A stretch of DNA of 64,000 nt from Antedon bifida (taxonomy: Eukaryota > Echinodermata > Crinoidea > Comatulida > Antedonidae): contig OY727103.1 in the NCBI GenBank assembly GCA_963402885.1, positions 5,990,501 to 6,054,500 of the forward strand, in the 5' to 3' direction. Positions within the stretch are counted from its first letter, which is position 1. Each line of letters opens with the position of its first letter. Positions 1 to 15,200 of the stretch are shown piece after piece. The notes beneath the pieces were generated by a model that made no database searches, was not told where the DNA came from, and saw nothing but the letters and a program-made list of their open reading frames with translations. Both the position numbers and the translations under genes were made by a program.

Positions 1-215
1 TGTACACTTTCCTGTATTCCAATACGTATCCGTAGCGGAACAAGTAACATTAGTTGTACCAATATTAAATGAGGAACCAGAAGTTGGAACACAAATAGCT
101 AACAGACCATTATCAACATTGTCACTGACTGTCAGGTCACTCCATGTAACTGTAGTTTGGTCTGTCCCCGATTCCTGAATGTCAAATGGGCATGTCAAAA
201 TGGGATCACCAGTAT
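1..215 (-). CDS. AG1 HYR2 exon (cut by window edge)
   Basis: Hyalin-repeat (HYR) module with the conserved pattern of DNVDNG, SGSSFNIG and TNVTCSATD. The acceptor lies at 216-217. It is nearly identical to the AG2 HYR2 exon at 41899-42115; I see one base difference in the shared part. Confidence 0.8.
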
Positions 216-3200
216 CTTTAAAAAAAATATTTCTTTATTAGGCCAAAAATAATAAACAATTACTTAATAATAAACAATCAATAAACACAATTTACATTTG
301 CTTATGTCAAGTTCTGAAGTGTATTGGTGCCATTTCGTTCTCACAACTGGTGATTTTTAGTTTAATTCAAATGATATAAAACGTTTAAAATTAAACTTAC
401 CTGTGACATGTACAAAAAAACTACAAATACCAACATTTCCAGAAATATCAGTAGCGATACATGTAATTTCAGTTAAACCAACTTTAAATGACGACCCGGA
501 AGGTAGAGTACAAGTAGTTGACAGACTTGTATCAACGTTGTCAGTAACAGTCGGGTTAATCCAGGAAACTGAAACTTGGTCCGAGTTGAACGCACCTTTA
601 GTAATATTAAGAGGACAAACAACATCTGGACTGACATCATCTGCCAAAACAATGTACGTTAAAGTGTTAATAATCTTTTCTAAAAATGTAACATTACATA
701 TAATTTATAATCTATAAGATAATGTATAAAAATAAAACTCTGCTACAATTGATAACTTGACAATATAATTTGTATGTTGTGTTTTTTAATATTTTCAATT
801 GCAATATTTATATTTCTCAAATACAAATTGTATGCAGTAGTACCGTAATATTATAATAAGATGACATAGGGTTCGAAGCGTCTCTTGGTCCAGTAATCTA
901 CAGTAGGTCGAAAACTACATTCCGCAAACTTTTTATTTTGTAGCCTAAAATGTGTTCCTTAACCTCAGGAGAAAAAATAATGCTCCATGGAAAAAGCAAC
1001 TGCCCAATCACAAACCTGGACCAACGAAATAAATCTAATGTAAAAGAGTTCGCTCCTTCAGCCCCAACATGGTTGGAGTTGAGGTCCGAACATTAATGAA
1101 TATGGACCTAGTTCATTGCATTTTGATTTTTAAGGCACGTTGTGCTAATCCACCGATCAAGAGAAAAATCAGCGTAGGATTTCTTCTTTATTGTCTTGAC
1201 TGTGTCGCGTCACAGCCACACAAGATTTTGCATTACATCGCGATCACCAGTAATTCAATACTTCTGAAATTTAAGCCACACATATCAATAACGTTTGATA
1301 TGTTTACAGACTTTTTTCGCCACGATCAAACTACTAAACCACGTAACAAAAAACGGCATTCTCGACACTTCACTATTTTTGTTGTAAAGCTCCGTACCAT
1401 GCTAAAACATCGTTATTTTGTTTTCAATTTCTTAAGCCACTACGCAGATTTGGGTCGCGATTCATTTGCGGAACGTTTATTCAAGCAAACACCAGTACGA
1501 GCACCAGAACATTACCAAGAAAGATTTTTACGTTATTGAAATTGTAAAGAAAGAGTACAATCTGAAATACATATTACTTTTATAAACTATTAATGTAATT
1601 GGGAAAAATGTAAACTTACCAATAACTTTCAGTTCTAAAACAAATCCTCTGGTAACACCTTCATAGTTTTTTTGTAATATAATACTTAGGTAAGTGTTAG
1701 CTAAAATTGTGTTAACATGTCTTCCGGTGTAAAATTCAGTCAAGGTATTGCCAGTGGTGTCAACATAAGTGATATTCACAAAATCACAACAGCTCTTTAG
1801 CTCAAAGTCATAAAACGTGAGTAGAATTCCTGTATTCTGCGGACTTTCCACGATCCACTCACAGTACTGATTGTTATGGTTTTCTAGGGTTGTTATGTTG
1901 ATAGCATCACTTGTTGTTAGATAAATATTTTTCACACAATCTATTGATTAAAGAAACAGTTATGTTAGTACGTAAAATGACTATATTAAATAAAATATTA
2001 CTATTTGTGCATCTATTCATTTGATGAAACTAACGACTAATAATAACTAATAATAACTAATAATATATAATAATAACTAATAACAATTACAAAGGAAAAC
2101 TAAAACCGGAAAATAAAAATAAATAAAAATATAAATAACAACGTATGACGTAACTACAGTATGTCATAATTATGATAGTTGTGACATCATAAAATAAAAA
2201 CTGCTTTAATAACTGAGAAAATGTTAAAACAGCAGGAATACAACTTCCTTGGCATTTTTTCTGTTGAAAATGATCATTAAGTTTCCTCATTTACAAAATC
2301 TCATACAAATAAGAATAATTCCATAGAATATTTACATGAAGTTTATGATCATATGACTGGTACCAAGTAGTTTGGCAACGTACTTGCACTCATATGGAAG
2401 ACTAGCACATAATAGAGGAACACTGTTAGCAGATCAGTAATTTTGATTCTAATGGCAAATCAAAAGAAATTTTTGAACAAATTAAACAAATCTTCCTCAA
2501 CACAGCAAACATGTATTAAAGACAGATATGGAAATATGCTCAATGAATCAGTAGATATCAGATCAGATGGAAAGAATATGTCAGAAATTTCTTTAAAAAA
2601 TCAGATGGAGAAGAACCACTTTCCATGCCAAAATCACTCGTGGAAGAAGCTGTACCACATCCACTTTTGTCTGAAGTTGAGCATGCAGTCAGCAAACTGA
2701 ATTCGGAAAAATCACCTGGATCTTGATGGAGTGCCTTCCGAACTTAAAAATAAATACATCTACAGAGCAGCATAGAACAGAAGCATTACACCAAATTTGA
2801 AAAAGCATTATGGATAAATATAAGTGGCCGGACGACTGGGAAATACAAACGATTGTGATGTTATACAAGTCTGGAGATCCCAAACATTGCTTAAACTATA
2901 TAATCACCATGTATCGCCTGAAGGCAAAACTGGAGCAACAACTACCAGATATCAATTAGGTGCTTACCGGAAATGATGACGAACCAGAGACATGCTGGTA
3001 TGTCTTCAGATACTAATGGAAAAGCATTTTGATTAGATCAGTCACACGTCAAACTGCTTGTTGTAATGACAGAAATGGCAAACTGTTGCCTTTGTACATA
3101 AACCAGAGAGAGAGAAGATCAGGTCGAATGATGAAATACTGACGGAATCAAAAGGTGTAAGACAAGAATCATATATTTTTGTGACATACACAGAGAAAGT

Positions 3201-6200
3201 AATGCGTGACGCTGAAGTGGAACCTTATGGTGTCAAAATAGGGGACACACCAACCTTTAACATCCGATATGCCGATGAAACAGCACTTCTTGAAACAACA
3301 GTAGAAGGCATCGGAAGTTTAACATCAGCGATAAATGAAAATGGAAAGAATATGAATCTCAAACCTAACGTGAAGAAAACAAAACTTCTTGTTGCTGAGG
3401 GAGATGCAAATGAGTATAATATCATGAAAGATGTAGAATATGTCGAACAGTTTAAACACTTCAAGTATCTAGACTCAGTTTAAACCTCCGATGCAAACTG
3501 CACAATTGATATTAAAAATCGGAACAGCCAAAAGAAGGATGCTATAACTTCAGGATCTATGATCGCAATCTTGTAACAGAGCTGAAGATGAAATTAATCA
3601 CAATTCGTGTATGGCGTGTACTTCTTTTTTTTGGCTTCGACTCTTAAAAAAGCAGATGAGAACCGGGTGCTTGCTGCCGAAATATACTTCTTGAGAAGAT
3701 TGCTAAACATCAAATGGAAAGAGAAAAGAACAGAAGCATACTTGAAAAATTTGGGGTGAAAAGACAACTACTGGGGGGAGATAACAAGAAAAGTATCCTA
3801 CTTTGGTCACATCATAAGAGGAAGCGGCAGTGCACTACATATAACAGAAGAAAGTGTGGAAGGGAAGAAAAAGAGAGGACGTCAGAGGAAACAATGGTTT
3901 GAAAACATCAAAGAAAGGACAGGATTGAATTAAGTGCAAGCCAAGCGTCTTGCTCAAAACAGACCTGCTTGGAAAAAAGAAACAAGGATTGAACAAATGG
4001 TAGCCAATCGTCAGTATTGACAGCGGCCGCACTTGAACTCACTTTTTAAAAGCAATAACAAATATAACTTTTTTATAGGGAGGTCATTCCATTGTTTAGG
4101 TCCGGCCACGGTGTACTTGAATTTACACGACCCAAGTTATTCAAATTTTGCATGCGTGGAAACGTCATAACTTTATCAAAATAAAAAGGTAACCCATGAG
4201 AAAGTCAGCTGCTTGATTAGAAAAATACAAATTTGAAATTCAAAATTCAAAAATTCGAAATTCAAATTTTAAATTTTAAATTATATCTATAGTTCATTGG
4301 CTTCTATAAAAATAAGAAATAGGGTCACCGTTCATTCTGATTAGCATTAAATTGCCCATAGCGCATGCACGATTTTCTACGTTTCACGTATGACGTTATT
4401 TGGATAGTTCATGGAAATTGATGAGGGGTTAAAGAACAAACACCTTATCTTAGAAGCAGTTTGAATTCTCATTATAGAGCATAATTATTTTAAATTTTTT
4501 TTATGGATTACATTTTACCTTCACATGTTCCTCTACTGATGTTTACGTTGTCAATAGCTACAATGTTACTATATGTTCTCCCATTGAATCTCAGACGGTT
4601 GATAGGTGTACTCGTGGAAAAGCTAGCATGGCCTAACTTCCATTCTGTGTTTGTAAAGTAGAACCTTTTAGTTGTAACCGAATTGTCAAACGAACTATAG
4701 TGTTCAATTTCAATACGATCATTTGTATCACTCAAATAATAGTTGAAATTAACGCAGAAATCACCCCAACTCGATGGTATCTCTGTGGTGTACATATATC
4801 CATTTGTATAAGACTGGGATCCAGACTTTTGAATGAAGGCATATTGATCGCCTGTAAATAAGAAAACAAGTGGTGTTTAAAAATCAAGCCTGTTATTTTC
4901 TATGTTTTAAACAATTTTATTAAATGATGAATAACAAAATTGTTACGATTGATTGAATAAAGTGTAAAAAAAAAAACAAAAGAAAAAACAAACAAAAGAA
5001 ACATACTGAACTGGGCATTTGTTTAGATTTATAATTATTTAGAACTTTGGTAATTTTGTCAGAAAAAAATAAAAATCTTATCGTCGGATCAGCTGATCTT
5101 GTTTACTAAGATTACTATAACAATCAAAGTGTATATATACACAGTATTATAGCTGAGTAGCTAAGTTTAAAGCCTTGTAAATTTGTGTACTCTTATTTTT
5201 ATATCTCTTTATTTTATTCTTACAAATTACAAACAAATATTACCTGGACCAGGGTTGGTAGTATTATCAGTTGTCTCGTTGGAAAGTTGCCATGGTATAT
5301 ACGAAAAACCACTATTCGGATACGGGTCCCATCCACACATGTCAAGATCAAAGTTACAAGTTACAGAACCTAATATTTAACAAAAAAAAGCCTAAGGAAT
5401 AAGTTAACATTGATTATATTTGTTTCCTGCTTTTTGGTTTCCTAATATACTTTTCAAAATTGAATTAATCATATATTTTTCTTTCTTTAATTCAAATCAA
5501 ATAAGTAACAGATTTGACCTGAAATATTTTCTATTCTTGCACCCATATAAACTTTGAACAAAAGGTCCGACGCATTTCTTCGAAAAAAAAAACATTACAG
5601 GCTTTAAAATATGGATTATACTTGAATACACAGAGTTCGAAGTGAATCTTAAGTAACCCAAAATGCGCTTTGGAATGTATATTACGGTAGAAATAATGCG
5701 CTTCGGGAGGTAAAACTGACAAATGGGGATGGTATATGTAAAAGGATACGGAAAGTCTCCATGCCGGAGAGGAGATAGGCACCGCTGGGAGCTTTGTCTG
5801 TGTATCGTATCATGGTGAGTATCTCATCTGCTACGACCCCTACGATCACCTAGGTCATTGGACAACTAGAACTAGAAGTTATACAAAATATGAATTTGCG
5901 TATGCAGTACTGTATATTCCGTTCCGTTCTCATTGGTAGTACAATTTGTGGATTTAACGTCCGGTCCGATAGAACAATACAAAAAAATGGTCGATCAGTA
6001 CGAAGCGAATGCACGTGGAATGACAAGGTTGTTCATTTCTAGTTGTAAAATTAACTAAAAACCTCAAAATGCGTAGACTATTAATTCATTTTCATTCTTC
6101 TAGATTCATAATAAATAAATAAGAATCCTTGTACGCCTCGTTTAAGGTTTAAGGTTTTCCATATCTTGGAAAACACAGCGCTTTGAAACCTTTGTCTCTT

Positions 6201-6214
6201 GCGCTTTATAAATG

Positions 6215-6250
<36 letters not shown>

Positions 6251-9200
6251 TAGATGTTTTTAGTTCAACTTTAGTTTGAACTTCGTAAACCTAAGACTAA
6301 CGCCAACCAAACCCGCGTCTACATGGTTTGCGCCACGCTCTGTTGCTTACAGTCCTCTTTGCTTACCGTTCCGATGCGAAAGAACCCCATTGCGAGTTGA
6401 AATAATAAATCCAAAATCATATTCATTACTACGGAAAACAAATTCTGACCCATAATAGCATTATATTATTAATTTCAAGTTGCTGTTTTACTTATATACT
6501 AATTAACTCACGATCTGTGCACCCATGTTTTTCATCCGACAAATCACCACAATCATCATTTCCATCACAAACTAAAGATCTATTTAAGCAAACTCCAAGA
6601 CGAGAACCATCCACGCACAAATATTCAGAACATTCTAAAAGAAAAGAAAATATGTTTTATATTAATTAAATTAATAAAAAAATACAATCTGAAATACATA
6701 TTAATATTTGTAAGCAATAACAATGTAATGAAAAAACCCGACAAATACAAATATAAAATGTAAACATACCTATGTCAACAACTTTCATTTCTGCAGCAAA
6801 GCCTCTATTAACACCGTTGTAGTTAGATTGAAATATTATACTTAGGTAACTTTTAGCCAGAATATTGAAAATATTGTTTCCAGTGTAAAATTCAGTCAAT
6901 GTATTGCCAATGGTGTCAACATAAGTGATATTCACAAAGTCACAACAGCTCTGTAGCTCAAAGTCATAGAACTTGAGTAGAATTCCTGTATTCTGCGGAC
7001 TTTCCACAATCCACTCACAGTACTGATTGTTATGGTTTTCTGGGTAATACGGGGATGTTATGTTGATGGCATCACCTGTTGTTAGATACATATTTTTCCC
7101 ACAATCTATTGAATTAAGAAATACTTTAATTAATATTCTTAATAATTATAATGATTTTAATTTGTAGGAAATGTTACTACATTATTTGTGTTGTGTGTAT
7201 TTTATATTATAAAGAGTTAAAATAAAAAAATGATATCCTATGAAAAGACAGAACATTCCTAATAGATAACTTAATTAATTGAATTAGCATATAGAACCAA
7301 CATACATCATTATTTAATTTAGACAATAACCAATTCATAAATTATTTTGGTACACATTTTAAATATCTACCTATGTATGTGTATAAGCTCATTGTACCTA
7401 CTGACAATTTTGCACGTAAACAGACGTACTTGCAAGTACACTTAAACACTCATATCAGTTGGTGGGAGCTACGCTTATCTTATCCAGTTGAAATGTTTAC
7501 CCACTTAATGCATATCAGAGCTAAGATTTAAATTTGCTTTGTTATTTCATTCCAGAATATAAAGCCCAAATGCCATTTTGTGCATTATCTCAACAGCTGT
7601 TTTAGTTATCATTAAAGGGCATAATCATTTTTTTATTTTGTAAAATAATTATGCCTACCTTCACATAATCCTTTACTGATATTAACGTTGTTGATAGCTA
7701 CAATGTTTCTTGTTTCTCCACTAAATCTCAGGCGGTTGGTAGGAGTACTCGTAGAAAAGCTAGCTTCGCCTTGTTTCCAATCTGTGCTTGTAAAGTAGAA
7801 TGTGTTTTCTGTAACCAAATTATTGAACGAACTATAGTGTCCAATTTGTATATAATCTCTTTTTTCACTCAAATAATAGTTGAAATGAACGCAGAAATCA
7901 CCCAAACTCAATGGTATTTCTGATGTCCACATAAATCCATTTGCCAGCCTTCCAGGTCTGTTTTGAATGAAAGCATAGTAGTCGGCTGTAAATAAGAAAA
8001 CAAGTGGTATTTAAACATCAAGTCTGTGTTTAAAAAATGTTTATTAAATCGTAATTAATAGATGATACGAACAAATGTGTTTGGAATTATATTCAGAACT
8101 TTGGTAATTTGTTCCTATCGGATTAGTTTATCTTGTTAACTTATATTACTATAGAAATCACATCAGTTTAAATTGTGTGTAGCTAGACACAATATTGTAT
8201 TGTTGTAGTTACTGTGATTAATAATATACTCTTGTAGATGTGTATACTCTAATTGTTATATTCTTATTCTAACTTGCAAACAAAAAACCTACCTAGACCA
8301 GGGTTGATATTATTATCAGTTGTCTCCTTAGAAAGTTGCCACGGTATAGTATAAGTACCAGTAAACGGATACGGGTCCCATCCACACATGTCAACATCAA
8401 AGTTACAAGTTATAGAACCTAATTTGTACCATACACAAACACAAGAAAAAAAAATGATATTGGTTTCCAAGTTCAATTACAAGTGTTACAGAAAGATAGT
8501 TTTTAAAGCATTGCAGCTAAACAATAACTTCACAATAACATAAGTGGTTTATGCTCGTTTATCTTCTTAAGAACATTTATAAGGGACGTGTCGGATTGAA
8601 CAAGATACAATAAATAAGTTAGAATTAATTACATCTGTTACTTGCTATTCTGGTAGTATATCGGTTCCTAATAATAGTCAATTGTGCATTATTCATAATT
8701 AAATAATGAACTTACATTAAGTAGTTATTAAACTAAACAGACATTCTCTAAATCATTTAATTTTCCCAACGTCAAACATTATTATATATAGGTAATATAT
8801 ATAATTATAACAAAACAGATATTTGACCTAGAATATTCCCGATTTTTGCACCATTAATTTATTTTGAATTTCAAACAAAAGATCCGACTCATTTTGATAA
8901 ACAAAACTATATTTTTTATTTTCAAAATATGGATCATACTAATCTTTAACTCAAAATACGCATCGGGATGTATGTTATAACATATCAGTAACATGACGTG
9001 CTTGCTCTATATCTGAATCTGTCGACCAAAAACTCACGATGTTGATGCAAACACAAGGCATAACGCTTACATATGACTGTAAATATGTATAAAGAACTAT
9101 ATCTATTATGGTTTTTGAATTTGAGTTATATCGAGCCAGAAATTAGATGTTTATCAGCCCCGAAGTGGGGAGGTCATTGACGTAGTAACAAAAGCATTGA

Positions 9201-12200
9201 TGTTAACAATATAAGGAAATCGTTGGCTGTGCGGCTTCTATATTTTGTACTCTTGGCATTTGCATGTTCAATGGAGCGAAATCCAGGGTCTAACCATCAT
9301 TATTCAACACCACCAAATAGAATGGAATTGAAAATACAAATTGAATTTTGTCAAATAAAAAACGTATATTTGTTATGCCTAACTTATCTAAATAGAAAAA
9401 TATATTCTCTTTGTACTCCCAAATTATGGACATTTGATCATTGGGATGAGCAGCAGCTGTTTAATTGTCTAGTGTAATTTGGTGACCATTTTTAAAATAA
9501 GCCCCTTATTAGGATTAGAAGTAAGGAATCGAAAGAAATCTTTCATTAATAGAATGTTTTCAATTTCTAGATGTTGTCTTTTATTAGACTAATTACCGCA
9601 ATCATCAATTTTATCTTACTAATACTGGGAATCAACATTCGTTATTAACAATATTACCAAATTTGAACATATTACCTTCACATGTTCCTCTACTGATGTT
9701 AACGTTGTTGATAGCTACAATGTTTTTATATGATCTTCCATGGAATCTCACACGGTTGATAGGAGTACTCGTTGAAAAGCTAACATTTCCTAGCATCCAT
9801 TCTGTGCTTGTAAAGTAAAATCTTTTTTGTGTAATCCGCCTATCAAACGAACGATAATGTTGAATATATAAAAAATCAGTTTTATCACTCAAATAGTAGT
9901 TGAACTTAACGCAGAAATCACCCCAACTCGAGGGTATCTCTGTGGTCCACATATATCCATTCGCATTCGACGAAGTTATAGACTTTTGAATGAAGGCATA
10001 GTAATCACCTGTCAATAAGAAAACAATTGTTGTTTAAAAGTCAAGCTCCTGTTTTTGTATGTTTAGATTATATATATTAAATGGTTATCAAAAGACATGT
10101 TACGGATAAATGTGTTAGGAATTACATTCAGAACTTTGGTAATTTTGTCACAAACATAATATAGTATAAGTTTACTAAAATTACTATAGAAATAAAATAT
10201 GTTTAAATTGTATTCTATTATTAGGCTTGTGTATATACAAAGAGCCCTAACAATAATATTTAAACTATTATTTTGGTGGAAGAAAAGTTTAAATGTAAAA
10301 AGGTATTAAGCTAGACATTGTACTGAGGTAGCTACTGTGATTAAGTGAGGCTTGTAGACTTGCGTACCCTTATTTTTATATTCCTTATAATTTTATGTTC
10401 TAACTTTCAAACAGAAATCTTACCTGGACCAGGGGGGATGTTATTATCAGTTGTCCCCGTGGAACGTTGCCACGGTGTATCATAAATACCATTATTCGGA
10501 TACGGGTCCCATCCACACATGTCAACATCAAAGTTACAGGTTATAGAACCTAATTTAAAAACAAAAACAATATCACCACTCTATTATTTCTGCCGACGCT
10601 TAAAAATCTACCGATGAAACCCAACATTTCGTTTTAAAACCCTCCATGATATCTTCCTAAGAGAGTAATATGGAACAATATCGTAATAGTGAGAACTAAT
10701 GTTATCAAATCTACGTTTAGCGGTACATCTGAGATAGATGAGGTAGGTATCCAAGGCGGAGATCTTTCACGATCGCCTATGTCAGAATTACGCATAATTT
10801 ATATATATATTGCAATACTATATCTCAAGGTTTTAAGATTTTCCCCCAGGAGGAACCCATACATTTACCTACTTGTGTTAAACCAATAATTATACTGAGA
10901 CTGAGAGATTTGAATGTTCCATTCATAAATCAATACATTTGTATACACGTACTGTATATTAAATCTATCAAAATAGTATTTTTTTTAAATCGGCCTTTCT
11001 TTAACATTATGATGCTGTACTCGAGCAGTTCAACAAGTTTTCAGCTATTAAAAACAATTATCCTAGAAGAAGATAGGTAAATGCGAAACATCCACGTATT
11101 ATTGTGTGCAGGTATTTTTCAAGATGAACACCCATTAGACAGTGTATACCACGATCGGAAAACACCTCTATTTGGGGCAAATCGTTGAAAAAGGTAGAAA
11201 AAAAAGGTAGAACACTTCTAACAATGTCATAAGATAAGATAAAGACATCTGTCTAGTGTATTGTTTTTAATGTTATTGTATCTTCTGTTTTTGTTATGGA
11301 TTGTGATCCCTGAGCACTTGATGTTATTGGTTTTGAAAACAAATGAAAAAGAAAAACAACAACAGCCACAACAGCAGCAACAAAATAATAATTCCGGCCT
11401 ATAATGAACGTTATTTAATTTCATATGCGTTTTTCCTTATAATAATATTTGACTCACGGTCTGTGCATCCTTGTCTTTCATCAGACAAATCACCACAATT
11501 ATCAGTTCCATCACAAACTAAAGATCTATTTAAGCAAACACCACGATGAGAACCATTTAAGCACAAATATCCAGGACATTCTAAAAGAAAAGATGTTATT
11601 GTATTGAAATTGATAAAAAAAAAATTCAATCTGAATTACTTAAAATTTTTAAACAATAGCAAATATTGGAAAACGTGTGTCACATACATATAAAATGTAA
11701 TCATACCTATGTCAACAACTTCCAGTTTTGCAGCAAATCCTCTATTAATACCGTTGTAGTTAGATTGAAATATTATACTTAGGTAAGTTTTAGCTAGAAT
11801 ATTGTAAATATGCCTTCCAGTGTAAAATTCAGTCAATGTATTGCCAATGGTGTCAACATAAGTGATATTCACAAAGTCACAACAGCTCTGTAGCTCAAAG
11901 TCATAAAACGTGAGTAGAATTCTTGTATTCTGCGGACTTTCCACGATCCACTCACAGTACTGATTGTTATGGTTTTCTGGGTAATGTGGGGATGCTATGT
12001 TAATAGCATCACCTGTCGTTAGATGCATATTTTTCACACAATCTGTTGAATCAAGAAATACTTTTGTTAATACTACTTTATTTAAACGAAATGTTACTAT
12101 TTGCGAATCTAATCATTTGACGAAGACGACAACGACAACAGCAAAAGCAGCAGCAGCAACATAAGTAGCAACAGCAAAGCAGAAAGAGCAGCAACATAAA

Positions 12201-15200
12201 CAGCAACAGCAGCAGCAATAACAATAACAGCAGAAATAATAATAATAATAATATTAATAATAATATTAATAATAATAAAGTAAAAAGAAAGACAAATTAT
12301 TATGTTGATTCAAATAATGGCATACTTTACGATGAAAACACAGAGCATTCTTAAAATAACTATATTTAAAATAACATATAGAACCAACATTATATATCAT
12401 TATCTAATTTATATAGTTTACTAGATTAATATGCTCACTTTAGAAACTGAGTGTGTAAATATGCTCGTATAAAACTTATTTTCAAGTAAAACAATTCTAG
12501 CGGTGAGAACTGGACAATTTACTCAAGTAATACATGTCTGAACTCGTTCGTATTATTTAATTTCAGAAAATATATCCTCAAAGCCATTTCCTTTATAATT
12601 ATCTTTATTATTAACAGTAGTTTTAATTATCATTATAGGGCATCTTGTTAATACATTTTGTTTGAGTTTTTTGTTAAATAATACAATAATAACAGTAACA
12701 ATAATAACAATAATACCCAATTTTAACATTTTACCTTCACATGTTCCTCTGCTGATGTTAACGTTGTTGATAGCTACAATGTTTTCATATGTTCTCCCAT
12801 AGAATCTCAGACGGTTGATAGGTGTACTCGTGGAAAAGCTAGCATGGCCTAGCTTCCATTCTGTGTTTGTAAAGTAGAACCTTTTAGTTGCAACCGAACT
12901 GTCAAACGAACTATAGTGTTCAATTTCAATACGATCATTTGTATCACTCAAATAATAGTTGAACTTAACACAGAAATCACCCCAACTCGATGGTATCGAT
13001 GTGGTCCATATATATCCTTTTGCATTTGACTGAGATCCAGACTTTTGAATGAAAGCATAGTAATCGCCTGTAAATAAGAAAACAAGTAGGTAAGTGTTTA
13101 AAAATCAAGCCTGTGTTTTTGTATGTTTAACCTTTGTATAAAAGCTTAATAAAAACACGGATTTTAATCAGGATTTTTCGGATAAGTTCGTCCTGTTCAG
13201 TAAGATTATTATAGAAATCAATTCTGTTTAAAATGTGTCTAGCTAGACACAGTATTGTATTGCTATGGCAAGATGTCATTCGGAAATAAAGATATCTCTA
13301 TTAAAAATTAAGATATCTCTATTGCTTGAATAAATGACAGCTTGGCGCGCCATATATTGGGGTACACAGTATTTACAATTCTATATATTCCAATATCTAT
13401 TTATAATCCTAAAAATAAAAACTTACCTGGACCAGGATTGATAGTATTATCAGTTGTCTCGTTGGAAAGTTGCCATGTTGTATACGAAATACTATTCGGA
13501 TATGGGTCCCATCCACACATGTCAACATCAAAGTTACAAGTTATAGAACCTAATTTGACAAAGAAGTCACCACTTTTTTATTTAGTAGCATATACACGCA
13601 CACGTTAAAAAAAAAAACTTAGAGCACTATGAAAACAATTATTGAAAACTAATTTAATTTGCAACGACCGCCATAAATACAATAAGACGAATTGTTACTA
13701 ACAGTATTTCATTTAGAACCATTAGAATTATACACAATGACCCAATGAAACATATATGGAGCAAATAATTCATAATGGATCTCGATAGGCATACAAATAA
13801 AATAAGTAACCAATAAACAGCATGAAAGCTTTTTTTATTTTACCGGGTATTTAATTTATTATTTATCTTTCCAATGTTTACCAATTGCCTGTACGGAAAT
13901 GCAAAAACCATCCAGCATATACATTCATCTAAATAATAATTGGTTTAAGTACGATTATGTGACGCTAATTATACCAAAGAATATATCCCAAATACATTCC
14001 TCCATGCCACCACTTGACCGTTGTGGTGGGTACTAATTATGGAAACACTATTTTTACAGGCGAGACCTTGTGATTCCAGTAATATTCTCATGATATAATC
14101 CAAATACAAAATAAACAAACAATGTTTTAGCACAACACCAAAACGAAATTATTCTATCAAATCAAGTGTGGTATGCATATAGGCCTACAGTACAATAAAT
14201 AAACACAAAATTGGGCGTCGGACTCTATTATAAACATGTCCAATTTGTATGGTAAAGGATAGAGACGAGCATCTTATTCTCATCAGACTACCTTGTTTAA
14301 AACCTTTATCTACTCGGGAAATAAAACATAATGACCACGTATGTATAGCGCGTTACAAGTGTTATATTTGTCATTCTTGTTCACTAAATAGTTCCTCCTC
14401 TCAATCCTCTGTATTTAGAGGAGAAAAAAATGTGCGCATATGACCAGTATAAACTCCAACGCCACTTTTTTGTACGTGCCTGAGCTACTTATTGTCTATA
14501 AGTGTATTTTTATTATACTAGGGGTAATAAATCTAAAAACATCTTTATTACTACGGAATCCATATTTTGACCCATAATAGCATTTTCAGATGCTGTTTTC
14601 CTTATATTATCTTACTTACGGTCTGTGCATCCATGTCTTTCATCCGAAAAATCACCACAATCATCAGTTTCATCACAAACTAAAGATCCATTTAAGCAAA
14701 CACCAAAATGAGGACCATCCAAACACAAATATCCAGAACATTCTAAAGAAAGATATTTAAATGTTATTGACATTTATTAAAAAACAACATAAAATACCTA
14801 ATTGTAAACAATGAAAATGTAATGGAAAAACTAGTGTTAATTACTAAACAACATACATAAAAGTAAACATACCTATGTCAATAACTTTCAGTTCTAGAGA
14901 AAATCCTCTGTTAACACCGTTGTAGTTAGATTGAAATATTATACTTAAGTAACTTTTAGCCAGAATATTGTAAACATTTCTTCCAGTGTAAAATCCAGTC
15001 ATGGTATTGCCAATGGTGTCAACATAAGTGATATTCACAAAGTCACAACAGCTCCGTAGCTCAAAGTCATAAAACGTGAGTAGAATTCCTGTATGTTTCG
15101 GACTTTCCACAATCCACTCACAACGATATTGATTGTCATTGTTTTCTGGGTAATATGGGGATGTTATGTTGATAGCCTCACTTGTTGTTAGATAAATATT

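Noticed and set aside
403..717. Plus-strand ORFs opposite HYR exons (also 40976-41269, 42303-42557)
   Set aside because: Antisense shadows of conserved HYR exons that have proper splice sites on the minus strand.
1069..1539. 156-codon plus-strand ORF
   Set aside because: No recognisable motif; it lies in an AG1 intron and its end overlaps the LDLa relic in antisense.
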